Shown piece after piece: positions 1 through 11,759 of a stretch of 64,000 nucleotides of DNA (the stretch's first letter is position 1; the number at the start of each line of letters is the position of its first letter). The stretch comes from Hydractinia symbiolongicarpus (taxonomy: Eukaryota > Cnidaria > Hydrozoa > Anthoathecata > Hydractiniidae). The stretch is taken from the NCBI RefSeq assembly GCF_029227915.1, contig NC_079881.1, positions 21,737,501 through 21,801,500 on the forward strand, given 5' to 3'. Under the pieces are notes generated by a model that was not told where the DNA came from, did no database searches, and was given only the letters and a program-made list of their open reading frames with translations. A program made the position numbers and the translations under genes.

Positions 1-9
1 ACTGGGACC
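1..9 (+). ncRNA. U4: U4 snRNA, 3' end of a copy cut by the window edge
   Basis: The first nine bases are the last nine of the U4 terminal hairpin (loop and 3' strand), followed by the usual 3' box. This shows the array continues to the left of the window. Confidence 0.9.
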
Positions 10-339
10 ATGCCTAAAAATAGAAATCTGCTGAGCTCACGAAGACTGCGTCGAATGCAAGAAAAGCGCAAAAATTCTTGTTTGCTCGCTTCCGAATGGA
101 GAAGAACCCTTTCGTGTAAAGCAGGACACATTATGCATCGCCTCTTTTCAACGCAACTGGTCACTTCCGCAGACGGTGGGCATTCTAGGTGTAAATGGCG
201 AATCAGTGGTGGAGACAAAGCGCTCGTTGCGGCACTGGCCCTTACTCTCACGACGACAACGGACACTTGTCTTAGTTCGGCTATGAATATGAAAACTGTT
301 TAAGTGGCACAAGGGAAAGGCGAGATGGGGACCAAAATG

Positions 340-358
340 CCGTAACCACAAGCAATCG
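340..358 (+). promoter_or_regulatory. Candidate PSE (proximal sequence element) of U4, unit 1
   Basis: CCGTAACC lies at -63 to -56 relative to U4 nucleotide 1, and CCGTAAC matches the CCNTAAC core of the vertebrate PSE at about the expected distance. No TATA-like sequence lies near -25, which fits Pol II rather than Pol III transcription. The element recurs at the same offset before every U4 copy. It is altered before copy 57 (CTGTAAC), copies 94-95 and 97-98 (ACGTAAC precedes 95 and 98), and in its 3' flank before copies 84 and 87. Invertebrate PSEs vary widely, so this is an inference from position and resemblance. Confidence 0.4.
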
Positions 359-402
359 ATAACGTTAAAGAAGCACGCGATGGTTGCCGTTCTTGTTGGG
401 TT

Positions 403-543
403 AGCTTTGCGCAGTGGCATTACCATAGCCAATGAGGTTTAACCGAGGCGTGGTGATTGCTAATTGAAAACTTTTCCCAATATCCCGCATGACGGCGTGA
501 AACATCGCCGGCGTTGCAATATTTGGAGGTTCCCACTGGGACC
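403..543 (+). ncRNA. U4: U4 spliceosomal snRNA, copy 1 of 98 (reference copy)
   Basis: U4 pairs with U6 in the U4/U6.U5 tri-snRNP and holds U6 inactive until Brr2 unwinds the duplex. The 141-nt RNA starts AGCUUUGCGCAGUGGC, which forms stem II with U6 CUGCGCAAGG. UGCUAAU (56-62) forms stem I with U6 AUUAGCA. Between them lies the 5' stem-loop with the SNU13/15.5K kink-turn: bulge A29-A30-U31, tandem G.A pairs G32/A44 and A33/G43, upper stem G34-C42 and G35-C41. A 3' stem-loop (about 85-115, core GGCG/CGCC), an Sm site AAUAUUUGG (116-124) and a terminal hairpin GGUUCCC-ACU-GGGACC (126-141) follow. Length is close to the ~145 nt of human U4. Nucleotide numbers in later entries refer to this copy, which carries the majority sequence. 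Confidence 0.97.
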
Positions 544-549
544 ATGCCT

Positions 550-558
550 AAAAATAGA
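550..558 (+). terminator. snRNA 3' box after U4 copy 1
   Basis: AAAAATAGA fits the AAARNNAGA half of the metazoan snRNA 3' box and begins seven bases after the RNA end. The 3' box directs Integrator-dependent 3' processing of Pol II snRNA transcripts. It recurs at this offset after nearly every copy. Exceptions: GGA for AGA after copies 76, 80 and 97; ACA after 36 and 38; a changed first base after 62; a changed third base after 74. The extra T that defines 535-bp units lies just after this box. Confidence 0.7.
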
Positions 559-936
559 AATCTGCTGAGCTCACGAAGACTGCGTCGAATGCAAGAAAAG
601 CGCAAAAATTCTTGTTTGCTCGCTTCCGAATGAAGAAGAACCCTTTCGTGTAAAGCAGGACACATTATGCATCGCCTCTTTTCAACGCAACTGGTCACTT
701 CCGCAGACGGTGGGCATTCTAGGTGTAAATGGCGAATCAGTGGTGGAGACAAAGCGCTCGTTGCGGCACTGGCCCTTACTCTCACGACGACAACGGACAC
801 TTGTCTTAGTTCGGCTATGAATATGAAAACTGTTTAAGTGGCACAAGGGAAAGGCGAGATGGGGACCAAAATGCCGTAACCACAAGCAATCGATAACGTT
901 AAAGAAGCACGCGATGGTTGCCGTTCTTGTTGGGTT

Positions 937-1077
937 AGCTTTGCGCAGTGGCATTACCATAGCCAATGAGGTTTAACCGAGGCGTGGTGATTGCTAATTG
1001 AAAACTTTTCCCAATATCCCGCATGACGGCGTGAAACATCGCCGGCGTTGCAATATTTGGAGGTTCCCACTGGGACC
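937..1077 (+). ncRNA. U4: U4 snRNA copy 2
   Basis: Identical to copy 1 by eye. The following unit has the extra T (535 bp). Confidence 0.95.
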
Positions 1078-1471
1078 ATGCCTAAAAATAGAAATCTTGC
1101 TGAGCTCACGAAGACTGCGTCGAATGCAAGAAAAGCGCAAAAATTCTTGTTTGCTCGCTTCCGAATGGAGAAGAACCCTTTCGTGTAAAGCAGGACACAT
1201 TATGCATCGCCTCTTTTCAACGCAACTGGTCACTTCCGCAGACGGCGGGCATTCTAGGTGTAAATGGCGAATCAGTGGTGGAGACAAAGCGCTCGTTGCG
1301 GCACTGGCCCTTACTCTCACGACGACAACGGACACTTGTCTTAGTTCGGCTATGAATATGAAAACTGTTTAAGTGGCACAAGGGAAAGGCGAGATGGGGA
1401 CCAAAATGCCGTAACCACAAGCAATCGATAACGTTAAAGAAGCACGCGATGGTTGCCGTTCTTGTTGGGTT

Positions 1472-1612
1472 GGCTTTGCGCAGTGGCATTACCATAGCCA
1501 ATGAGGTTTAACCGAGGCGTGGTGATTGCTAATTGAAAACTTTTCCCAATATCCCGCATGACGGCGTGAAACATCGCCGGCGTTGCAATATTTGGAGGTT
1601 CTCACTGGGACC
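1472..1612 (+). ncRNA. U4: U4 snRNA copy 3
   Basis: A1G at the first nucleotide; C131T keeps a U.G pair in the terminal hairpin. Confidence 0.93.
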
Positions 1613-2005
1613 ATGCCTAAAAATAGAAATCTGCTGAGCTCACGAAGACTGCGTCGAATGCAGGAAAAGCGCAAAAATTCTTGTTTGCTCGCTTCCGGAT
1701 GGAGAAGAATCCTTTCGCGTAAAGCAGGACACATTATGCATCGCCTCTTTTCAACGCAACTGGTCACTTCTGCAGACGGTGGGCATTCTAGGTGTAAATG
1801 GCGAATCAGTGGTGGAGACAAAGCGCTCGTTGCGGCACTGGCCCTTACTCTCACGACGACAACGGACACTTGTCTTAGTTCGGCTATGAATATGAAAACT
1901 GTTTAAGTGGCACAAGGGAAAGGCGAGATGGGGACCAAAATGCCGTAACCACAAGCAATCGATAACGTTAAAGAAGCACGCGATGGTTGCCGCTCTTGTT
2001 GGCTT

Positions 2006-2146
2006 AGCTTTGCGCAGTGGCATTACCATAGCCAATGAGGTTTAACCGAGGCGTGGTGATTGCTAATTGAAAACTTTTCCCAATATCCCGCATGACGGCG
2101 TGAAACATCGCCGGCGTTGCAATATTTGGAGGTTCCCACTGGGACC
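2006..2146 (+). ncRNA. U4: U4 snRNA copy 4
   Basis: Identical to copy 1 by eye. Confidence 0.95.
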
Positions 2147-2539
2147 ATGCCTAAAAATAGAAATCTGCTGAGCTCACGAAGACTGCGTCGAATGCAAGAA
2201 AAGCGCAAAAATTCTTGTTTGCTCGCTTCCGGATGGAGAAGAACCCTTTCGTGTAAAGCAGGACACATTATGCATCGCCTCTTTTCAACGCAACTGGTCA
2301 CTTCCGCAGACGGTGGGCATTCTAGGTGTAAATGGCGAATCAGTGGTGGAGACAAAGCGCTCGTTGCGGCACTGGCCCTTACTCTCACGACGACAACGGA
2401 CACTTGTCTTAGTTCGGCTATGAATATGAAAACTGTTTAAGTGGCACAAGGGAAAGGCGAGATGGGGACCAAAATGCCGTAACCACAAGCAATCGATAAC
2501 GTTAAAGAAGCACGCGATGGTTGCCGTTCTTGTTGGGTT

Positions 2540-2680
2540 AGCTTTGCGCAGTGGCATTACCATAGCCAATGAGGTTTAACCGAGGCGTGGTGATTGCTAT
2601 TTAAAAACTTTTCCCAATATCCCGCATGACGGCGTGAAACATCGCCGGCGTTGCAATATTTGGAGGTTCCCACTGGGACC
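2540..2680 (+). ncRNA. U4: U4 snRNA copy 5, stem I variant
   Basis: A61T and G64A. A61 pairs with U6 in stem I, so the change puts a U.U mismatch in the U4/U6 duplex. Possibly impaired. Confidence 0.9.
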
Positions 2681-3073
2681 ATGCCTAAAAATAGAAATCT
2701 GCTGAGCTCACGAAGACTGCGTCGAATGCAAGAAAAGCGCAAAAATTCTTGTTTGCTCGCTTCCGAATGGAGAAGAACCCTTTCGTGTAAAGCAGGACAC
2801 ATTATGCATCGCCTCTTTTCAACGCAACTGGTCACTTCCGCAGACGGTGGGCATTCTAGGTGTAAATGGCGAATCAGTGGTGGAGACAAAGCGCTCGTTG
2901 CGGCACTGGCCCTTACTCTCACGACGACAACGGACACTTGTCTTAGTTCGGCTATGAATATGAAAACTGTTTAAGTGGCACAAGGGAAAGGCGAGATGGG
3001 GACCAAAATGCCGTAACCACAAGCAATCGATAACGTTAAAGAAGCACGCGATGGTTGCCGTTCTTGTTGGGTT

Positions 3074-3214
3074 AGCTTTGCGCAGTGGCATTACCATAGC
3101 CAATGAAGTTTAACCGAGGCGTGGTGATTGCTATTTAAAAACGTTTCCCAATATCCCGCATGACGGCGTGAAACATCGCCGGCGTTGCAATATTTGGAGG
3201 TTCCCACTGGGACC
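3074..3214 (+). ncRNA. U4: U4 snRNA copy 6, stem I and 5' stem-loop variant
   Basis: Shares A61T and G64A with copy 5 and adds G34A (breaks G34-C42 next to the kink-turn) and T70G. One of the most altered copies in the left half; possible pseudogene. Confidence 0.88.
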
Positions 3215-3607
3215 ATGCCTAAAAATAGAAATCTGCTGAGCTCACGAAGACTGCGTCGAATGCAAGAAAAGCGCAAAAATTCTTGTTTGCTCGCTTCCGA
3301 ATGGAGAAGAACCCTTTCGTGTAAAGCAGGACACATTATGCATCGCCTCTTTTCAACGCAACTGGTCACTTCCGCAGACGGTGGGCATTCTAGGTGTAAA
3401 TGGCGAATCAGTGGTGGAGACAAAGCGCTCGTTGCGGCACTGGCCCTTACTCTCACGACGACAACGGACACTTGTCTTAGTTCGGCTATGAATATGAAAA
3501 CTGTTTAAGTGGCACAAGGGAAAGGCGAGATGGGGACCAAAATGCCGTAACCACAAGCAATCGATAACGTTAAAGAAGCACGCGATGGTTGCCGTTCTTG
3601 TTGTGTT

Positions 3608-3748
3608 AGCTTTGCGCAGTGGCATTACCATAGCCAATGAGGTTTAACCGAGGCGTGGTGATTGCTAATTGAAAACTTTTCCCAATATCCCGCATGACGG
3701 CGTGAAACATCGCCGGTGTTGCAATATTTGGAGGTTCCCACTGGGACC
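3608..3748 (+). ncRNA. U4: U4 snRNA copy 7
   Basis: C110T only; a G89.U110 wobble is kept in the 3' stem-loop. Confidence 0.94.
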
Positions 3749-4141
3749 ATGCCTAAAAATAGAAATCTGCTGAGCTCACGAAGACTGCGTCGAATGCAAG
3801 AAAAGCGCAAAAATTCTTGTTTGCTCGCTTCCGAATGGAGAAGAACCCTTTCGTGTAAAGCAGGACACATTATGCATCGCCTCTTTTCAACGCAATTGGT
3901 CACTTCCGCAGACGGTGGGCATTCTAGGTGTAAATGGCGAATCAGTGGTGGAGACAAAGCGCTCGTTGCGGCACTGGCCCTTACTCTCACGACGACAACG
4001 GACACTTGTCTTAGTTCGGCTATGAAAATGAAAACTGTTTAAGTGGCACAAGGGAAAGGCGAGATGGGGACCAAAATGCCGTAACCACAAGCAATCGATA
4101 ACGTTAAAGAAGCACGCGATGGTTGCCGTTCTTGTTGGGTT

Positions 4142-4282
4142 AGCTTTGCGCAGTGGCATTACCATAGCCAATGAGGTTTAACCGAGGCGTGGTGATTGCT
4201 AATTGAAAACTTTTCCCAATATCCCGCATGACGGCGTGAAACATCGCCGGCGTTGCAATATTTGGAGGTTCCCACTGGGACC
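4142..4282 (+). ncRNA. U4: U4 snRNA copy 8
   Basis: Identical to copy 1 by eye. Confidence 0.95.
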
Positions 4283-4675
4283 ATGCCTAAAAATAGAAAT
4301 CTGCTGAGCTCACGAAGACTGCGTCGAATGCAAGAAAAGCGCAAAAATTCTTGTTTGCTCGCTTCCGAATGGAGAAGAACCCTTTCGTGTAAAGCAGGAC
4401 ACATTATGCATCGCCTCTTTTCAACGCAACTGGTCACTTCCGCAGACGGTGGGCATTCTAGGTGTAAATGGCGAATCAGTGGTGGAGACAAAGCGCTCGT
4501 TGCGGCACTGGCCCTTACTCTCACGACGACAACGGACACTTGTCTTAGTTCGGCTATGAATATGAAAACTGTTTAAGTGGCACAAGGGAAAGGCGAGATG
4601 GGGACCAAAATGCCGTAACCACAAGCAATCGATAACGTTAAAGAAGCACGCGATGGTTGCCGTTCTTGTTGGGTT

Positions 4676-4816
4676 AGCTTTGCGCAGTGGCATTACCATA
4701 GCCAATGAGGTTTAACCGAGGCGTGGTGATTGCTAATTGAAAACTTTTCCCAATATCCCGCATGACGGCGTGAAACATCGCCGGCGTTGCAATATTTGGA
4801 GGTTCCCACTGGGACC
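4676..4816 (+). ncRNA. U4: U4 snRNA copy 9
   Basis: Identical to copy 1 by eye. Confidence 0.95.
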
Positions 4817-5209
4817 ATGCCTAAAAATAGAAATCTGCTGAGCTCACGAAGACTGCGTCGAATGCAAGAAAAGCGCAAAAATTCTTGTTTGCTCGCTTCC
4901 GAATGGAAAAGAACCCTTTCGTGTAAAGCAGGACACATTATGCATCGCCTCTTTTCAACGCAACTGGTCACTTCCGCAGACGGTGGGCATTCTAGGTGTA
5001 AATGGCGAATCAGTGGTGGAGACAAAGCGCTCGTTGCGGCACTGGCCCTTACTCTCACGACGACAACGGACACTTGTCTTAGTTCGGCTATGAATATGAA
5101 AACTGTTTAAGTGGCACAAGGGAAAGGCGAGATGGGGACCAAAATGCCGTAACCACAAGCAATCGATAACGTTAAAGAAGCACGCGATGGTTGCCGTTCT
5201 TGTTGGGTT

Positions 5210-5350
5210 AGCTTTGCGCAGTGGCATTACCATAGCCAATGAGGTTTAACCGAGGCGTGGTGATTGCTAATTGAAAACTTTTCCCAATATCCCGCATGAC
5301 GGCGTGAAACATCGCCGGCGTTGCAATATTTGGAGGTTCCCACTGGGACC
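5210..5350 (+). ncRNA. U4: U4 snRNA copy 10
   Basis: Identical to copy 1 by eye. Confidence 0.95.
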
Positions 5351-5743
5351 ATGCCTAAAAATAGAAATCTGCTGAGCTCACGAAGACTGCGTCGAATGCA
5401 AGAAAAGCGCAAAATTTCTTGTTTGCTCGCTTCCGAATGGAGAAGAACCCTTTCGTGTAAAGCAGGACACATTATGCATCGCCTCTTTTCAACGCAACTG
5501 GTCACTTCCGCAGACGGTGGGCATTCTAGGTGTAAATGGCGAATCAGTGGTGGAGACAAAGCGCTCGTTGCGGCACTGGCCCTTACTCTCACGACGACAA
5601 CGGACACTTGTCTTAGTTCGGCTATGAATATGAAAACTGTTTAAGTGGCACAAGGGAAAGGCGAGATGGGGACCAAAATGCCGTAACCACAACCAATCGA
5701 TAACGTTAAAGAAGCACGCGATGGTTGCCGTTCTTGTTGGGTT

Positions 5744-5884
5744 AGGTTTGCGCAGTGGCATTACCATAGCCAATGAGGTTTAACCGAGGCGTGGTGATTG
5801 CTAATTGAAAACTTTTCCCAATATCCCGCATGACGGCGTGAAACATCGCCGGCGTTGCAATATTTGGAGGTTCCCACTGGGACC
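5744..5884 (+). ncRNA. U4: U4 snRNA copy 11
   Basis: C3G, at the outer end of stem II with U6. Confidence 0.93.
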
Positions 5885-6277
5885 ATGCCTAAAAATAGAA
5901 ATCTGCTGAGCTCACGAAGACTGCGTCGAATGCAAGAAAAGCGCAAAAGTTCTTGTTTGCTCGCTTCCGAATGGAGAAGAACCCTTTCGTGTAAAGCAGG
6001 ACACATTATGCATCGCCTCTTTTCAACGCAACTGGTCACTTCCGCAGACGGTGGGCATTCTAGGTGTAAATGGCGAATCAGTGGTGGAGACAAAGCGCTC
6101 GTTGCGGCACTGGCCCTTACTCTCACGACGACAACGGACACTTGTCTTAGTTCGGCTATGAATATGAAAACTGTTTAAGTGGCACAAGGGAAAGGCGAGA
6201 TGGGGACCAAAATGCCGTAACCACAAGCAATCGATAACGTTAAAGAAGCACGCGATGGTTGCCGTTCTTGTTGGGTT

Positions 6278-6418
6278 AGCTTTGCGCAGTGGCATTACCA
6301 TAGCCAATGAGGTTTAACCGAGGCGTGGTGATTGCTAATTGAAAACTTTTCCCAATATCCCGCATGACGGCGTGAAACATCGCCGGCGTTGCAATATTTG
6401 GAGGTTCCCACTGGGACC
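6278..6418 (+). ncRNA. U4: U4 snRNA copy 12
   Basis: Identical to copy 1 by eye. Confidence 0.95.
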
Positions 6419-6811
6419 ATGCCTAAAAATAGAAATCTGCTGAGCTCACGAAGACTGCGTCGAATGCAAGAAAAGCGCAAAAATTCTTGTTTTCTCGCTT
6501 CCGAATGGAGAAGAACCCTTTCGTGTAAAGCAGGACACATTATGCATCGCCTCTTTTCAACGCAACTGGTCACTTCCGCAGACGGTGGGCATTCTAGGTG
6601 TAAATGGCGAATCAGTGGTGGAGACAAAGCGCTTGTTGCGGCACTGGCCCTTACTCTCACGACGACAACGGACACTTGTCTTAGTTCGGCTATGAATATG
6701 AAAACTGTTTAAGCGGCACAAGGGAAAGGCGAGATGGAGACCAAAATGCCGTAACCACAAGCAATCGATAACGTTAAAGAAGCACGCGATGGTTGCCGTT
6801 CTTGTTGGGTT

Positions 6812-6952
6812 AGTTTTGCGCAGTGGCATTACCATAGCCAATGAGGTTTAACCGAGGCGTGGTGATTGCTAATTGAAAACTTTTTCCAATATCCCGCATG
6901 ACGGCGTGAAACATCGCCGGCGTTGCAATATTTGGAGGTTCCCACTGGGACC
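6812..6952 (+). ncRNA. U4: U4 snRNA copy 13
   Basis: C3T (U.G wobble in stem II) and C74T. Confidence 0.93.
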
Positions 6953-7345
6953 ATGCCTAAAAATAGAAATCTGCTGAGCTCACGAAGACTGCGTCGAATG
7001 CAAGAAAAGCGCAAAAATTCTTGTTTGCTCGCTTCCGAATGGAGAAGAACCCTTTCGTGTAAAGCAGGACACATTATGCATCGCCTCTTTTCAACGCAAC
7101 TGGTCACTTCCGCAGACGGTGGGCATTCTAGGTGTAAATGGCGAATCAGTGGTGGAGACAAAGCGCTCGTTGCGGCACTGGCCCTTACTCTCACGACGAC
7201 AACGGACACTTGTCTTAGTTCGGCTATGAATATGAAAACTGTTTAAGTGGCACAAGGGAAAGGCGAGATGGGGACCAAAATGCCGTAACCACAAGCAATC
7301 GATAACGTTAAAGAAGCACGCGATGGTTGCCGCTCTTGTTGGGTT

Positions 7346-7486
7346 AGCTTTGCGCAGTGGCATTACCATAGCCAATGAGGTTTAACCGACGCGTGGTGAT
7401 TGCTAATTGAAAACTTTTCCCAATATCCCGCATGACGGCGTGAAACATCGCCGGCGTTGCAATATTTGGAGGTTCCCACTGGGACC
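7346..7486 (+). ncRNA. U4: U4 snRNA copy 14
   Basis: G45C, expected to break the C28-G45 pair beside the kink-turn. Confidence 0.92.
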
Positions 7487-7879
7487 ATGCCTAAAAATAG
7501 AAATCTGCTGAGCTCACGAAGACTGCGTCGAATGCAAGAAAAGCGCAAAATTTCTTGTTTGCTCGCTTCCGAATGGAGAAGAACCCTTTCGTGTAAAGCA
7601 GGACACATTATGCATCGCCTCTTTTCAACGCAACTGGTCACTTCCGCAGACGGTGGGCATTCTAGGTGTAAATGGCGAATCAGTGGTGGAGACAAAGCGC
7701 TCGTTGCGGCACCGGCCCTTACTCTCACGACGACAACGGACACTTGTCTTAGTTCGGCTATGAATATGAAAACTGTTTAAGTGGCACAAGGGAAAGGCGA
7801 GATGGGGACCAAAATGCCGTAACCACAAGCAATCGATAACGTTAAAGAAGCACGCGATGGTTGCCGTTCTTGTTGGGTT

Positions 7880-8020
7880 AGCTTTGCGCAGTGGCATTAC
7901 CATAGCCAATGAGGTTTAACCGAGGCGTGGTGATTGCTAATTGAAAACTTTTCCCAATATCCCGCATGACGGCGTGAAACATCGCCGGCGTTGCAATATT
8001 TGGAGGTTCCCACTGGGACC
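7880..8020 (+). ncRNA. U4: U4 snRNA copy 15
   Basis: Identical to copy 1 by eye. The next unit is 535 bp through an extra base near 8,073, not the usual extra T. Confidence 0.95.
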
Positions 8021-8414
8021 ATGCCTAAAAATAGAAATCTGCTGAGCTCACGAAGACTGCGTCGAATGCAACAAAAAGCGCAAAAATTCTTGTTTGCTCG
8101 CTTCCGAATGGAAAAGAACCCTTTCGTGTAAAGCAGGACTTATTATGCATCGCCTCTTTTCAACGCAACTGGTCACTTCCGCAGACGGTGGGCATTCTAG
8201 GTGTAAATGGCGAATCAGTGGTGGAGACAAAGCGCTCGTTGCGGCACTGGCCCTTACTCTCACGACGACAACGGACACTTGTCTTAGTTCGGCTATGAAT
8301 ATGAAAACTGTTTAAGTGGCACAAGGGAAAGGCGAGATGGGGACCAAAATGCCGTAACCACAAGCAATCGATAACGTTAAAGAAGCACGCGATGGTTGCC
8401 GTTCTTGTTGGGTT

Positions 8415-8555
8415 AGCTTTGCGCAGTGGCATTACCATAGCCAATGAGGTTTAACCGAGGCGTGGTGATTGCTAATTGAAAACTTTTCCCAATATCACGC
8501 ATGACGGCGTGAAACATCGCCGGCGTTGCAATATTTGGAGGTTCCCACTGGGACC
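8415..8555 (+). ncRNA. U4: U4 snRNA copy 16
   Basis: C83A, between the central region and the 3' stem-loop. Confidence 0.93.
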
Positions 8556-8948
8556 ATGCCTAAAAATAGAAATCTGCTGAGCTCACGAAGACTGCGTCGA
8601 ATGCAAGAAAAGCGCAAAAATTCTTGTTTGCTCGCTTCCGAATGGAGAAGAACCCTTTCGTGTAAAGCAGGACACATTATGCATCGCCTTTTTTCAACGC
8701 AACTGGTCACTTCCGCAGACGGTGGGCATTCTAGGTGTAAATGGCGAATCAGTGGTGGAGACAAAGCGTTCGTTGCGGCACTGGCCCTTACTCTCACGAC
8801 GACAACGGACACTTGTCTTAGTTCGGCTATGAATATGAAAACTGTTTAAGTGGCACAAGGGAAAGGCGAGATGGGGACCAAAATGCCGTAACCACAAGCA
8901 ATCGATAACGTTAAGGAAGCACGCGATGGTTGCCGTTCTTGTAGGGTT

Positions 8949-9089
8949 AGCTTTGCGCAGTGGCATTACCATAGCCAATGAGGTTTAACCGAGGCGTGGT
9001 GATTGCTAATTGAAAACTTTTCCCAATATCCCGCATGACGGCGTGAAACATCGCCAGCGTTGCAATATTTGCAGGTTCCCACTGGGACC
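8949..9089 (+). ncRNA. U4: U4 snRNA copy 17, 3' region variant
   Basis: G108A breaks C91-G108 of the 3' stem-loop, and G124C alters the purine end of the Sm site. Confidence 0.9.
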
Positions 9090-9482
9090 TTGCCTAAAAA
9101 TAGAAATCTGCTGAGCTCACGAAGACTGCGTCGAATGCAAGAAAAGCGCAAAAATTCTTGTTTGCTCGCTTCCGAATGGAGAAGAACCCTTTCGTGTAAA
9201 GCAGGACACATTATGCATCGCCTCTTTTCAACGCAACTGGTCACTTCCGCAGACGGTGGGCATTCTAGGTGTAAATGGCGAATCAGTGGTGGAGACAAAG
9301 CGCTCGTTGCGGCACTGGCCCTTACCCTCACGACGACAACGGACACTTGTCTTAGTTCGGCTATGAATATGAAAACTGTTTAAGTGGCACAAGGGAAAGG
9401 CGAGATGGGGACCAAAATGCCGTAACCACAAGCAATCGATAACGTTAAAGAAACACGCGATGGTTGCCGTTCTTGTTGGGTT

Positions 9483-9623
9483 AGCTTTGCGCAGTGGCAT
9501 TACCATAGCCAATGAGGTTTAACCGAGGCGTGGTGATTGCTAATTGAAAACTTTTCCCAATATCCCGCATGACGGCGTGAAACATCGCCGGCGTTGCAAT
9601 ATTTGGAGGTTCCCACTGGGACC
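9483..9623 (+). ncRNA. U4: U4 snRNA copy 18
   Basis: Identical to copy 1 by eye. Confidence 0.95.
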
Positions 9624-10016
9624 ATGCCTAAAAATAGAAATCTGCTGAGCTCACGAAGACTGCGTCGAATGCAAGAAAAGCGCAAAAATTCTTGTTTGCT
9701 CGCTTCCGAATGGAGAAGAACCCTTTCGTGTAAAGCAGGACACATTATGCATCGCCTCTTTTCAACGCAACTGGTCACTTCCGCAGACGGTGGGCATTCT
9801 AGGTGTAAATGGCGAATCAGTGGTGGAGACAAAGCGCTCGTTGCGGCACTGGGCCTTACTCTCACGACGACAACGGACACTTGTCTTAGTTCGGCTATGA
9901 ATATGAAAACTGTTTAAGTGGCACAAGGGAAAGGCGAGATGGGGACCAAAATGCCGTAACCACAAGCAATCGATAACGTTAAAGAAGCACGCGATGGTTG
10001 CCGTTCTTGTTGGGTT

Positions 10017-10157
10017 AGCTTTGCGCAGTGGCATTACCATAGCCAATGAGGTTTAAGCGAGGCGTGGTGATTGCTAATTGAAAACTTTTTCCAATATCCC
10101 GCATGACGGCGTGAAACATCGCCGGCGTTGCAATATTTGGAGGTTCCCACTGGGACC
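10017..10157 (+). ncRNA. U4: U4 snRNA copy 19
   Basis: C41G breaks G35-C41 in the upper 5' stem; C74T. Same pair of changes as copy 20. Confidence 0.92.
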
Positions 10158-10550
10158 ATGCCTAAAAATAGAAATCTGCTGAGCTCACGAAGACTGCGTC
10201 GAATGCAAGAAAAGCGCAAAAATTCTTGTTTGCTCGCTTCCGAATGGAGAAGAACCCTTTCGTGTAAAGCAGGACACATTATGCATCGCCTCTTTTCAAC
10301 GCAACTGGTCACTTCCGCAGACGGTGGGCATTCTAGGTGTAAATGGCGAATCAGTGGTGGAGACAAAGCGCTCGTTGCGGCACTGGGCCTTACTCTCACG
10401 ACGACAACGGACACTTGTCTTAGTTCGGCTATGAATATGAAAACTGTTTAAGTGGCACAAGGGAAAGGCGAGATGGGGACCAAAATGCCGTAACCACAAG
10501 CAATCGATAACGTTAAAGAAGCACGCGATGGTTGCCGTTCTTGTTGGGTT

Positions 10551-10691
10551 AGCTTTGCGCAGTGGCATTACCATAGCCAATGAGGTTTAAGCGAGGCGTG
10601 GTGATTGCTAATTGAAAACTTTTTCCAATATCCCGCATGACGGCGTGAAACATCGCCGGCGTTGCAATATTTGGAGGTTCCCACTGGGACC
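10551..10691 (+). ncRNA. U4: U4 snRNA copy 20
   Basis: C41G and C74T as in copy 19, so the two neighbouring units are a recent duplication. Confidence 0.92.
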
Positions 10692-11084
10692 ATGCCTAAA
10701 AATAGAAATCTGCTGAGCTCCCGAAGACTGCGTCGAATGCAAGAAAAGCGCAAAAATTCTTGTTTGCTCGCTTCCGAATGGAGAAGAACCCTTTCGTGTA
10801 AAGCAGGACACATCATGCATCGCCTCTTTTCAACGCAACTGGTCACTTCCGCAGACGGTGGGCATTCTAGGTGTAAATGGCGAATCAGTGGTGGAGACAA
10901 AGCGCTCGTTGCGGCACTGGCCCTTACTCTCACGACGACAACGGACACTTGTCTTAGTTCGGCTATGAATATGAAAACTGTTTAAGTGGCACAAGGGAAA
11001 GGCGAGATGGGGACCAAAATGCCGTAACCACAAGCAATCGATAACGTTAAAGAAGCACGCGATGGTTGCCGTTCTTGTTGGGTT

Positions 11085-11225
11085 AGCTTTGCGCAGTGGC
11101 CTTACCATAGCCAATGAGGTTTAACCGAGGCGTGGTGATTGCTAATTGAAAACTTTTCCCAATATCCCGCATGACGGCGTGAAACATCGCCGGCGTTGCA
11201 ATATTTGGAGGTTCCCACTGGGACC
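11085..11225 (+). ncRNA. U4: U4 snRNA copy 21
   Basis: A17C, just after stem II. Confidence 0.93.
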
Positions 11226-11618
11226 ATGCCTAAAAATAGAAATCTGCTGAGCTCACGAAGACTGCGTCGAATGCAAGAAAAGCGCAAAAATTCTTGTTTG
11301 CTCGCTTCCGAATGGAGAAGAACCCTTTCGTGTAAAGCAGGACACATTATGCATCGCCTCTTTTCAACGCAACTGGTCACTTCCGCAGACGGTGGGCATT
11401 CTAGGTGTAAATGGCGAATCAGTGGTGGAGACAAAGCGCTCGTTGCGGCACTGGCCCTTACTCTCACGACGACAACGGACACTTGTCTTAGTTCGGCTAT
11501 GAATATGAAAACTGTTTAAGTGGCACAAGGGAAAGGCGAGATGGGGACCAAAATGCCGTAACCACAAGCAATCGATAACGTTAAAGAAGCACGCGATCGT
11601 TGCCGTTCTTGTTGGGTT

Positions 11619-11759
11619 AGCTTTGCGCAGTGGCATTACCATAGCCAATGAGGTTTAACCGAAGCGTGGTGATTGCTAATTGAAAACTTTTCCCAATATC
11701 CCGCATGACGGCGTGAAACATCGCCGGCGTTGCAATATTTGGAGGTTCCCACTGGGACC
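11619..11759 (+). ncRNA. U4: U4 snRNA copy 22
   Basis: G45A, expected to break C28-G45 beside the kink-turn. Confidence 0.92.

Noticed and set aside
70-110. TTGCTCGCTTCCG in the spacer resembling the start of U6 snRNA (GTGCTCGCTTCGG)
   Set aside because: Similarity stops after about ten bases; no ACAGAGA box, no stem sequence and no Pol III terminator follow.
1-534. 5S rRNA, spliced-leader RNA, tRNA or box C/D snoRNA within the unit
   Set aside because: No 5S internal control region, no second Sm site with an upstream splice donor, no tRNA A/B box pair and no C/D boxes outside the U4 gene were seen on either strand.
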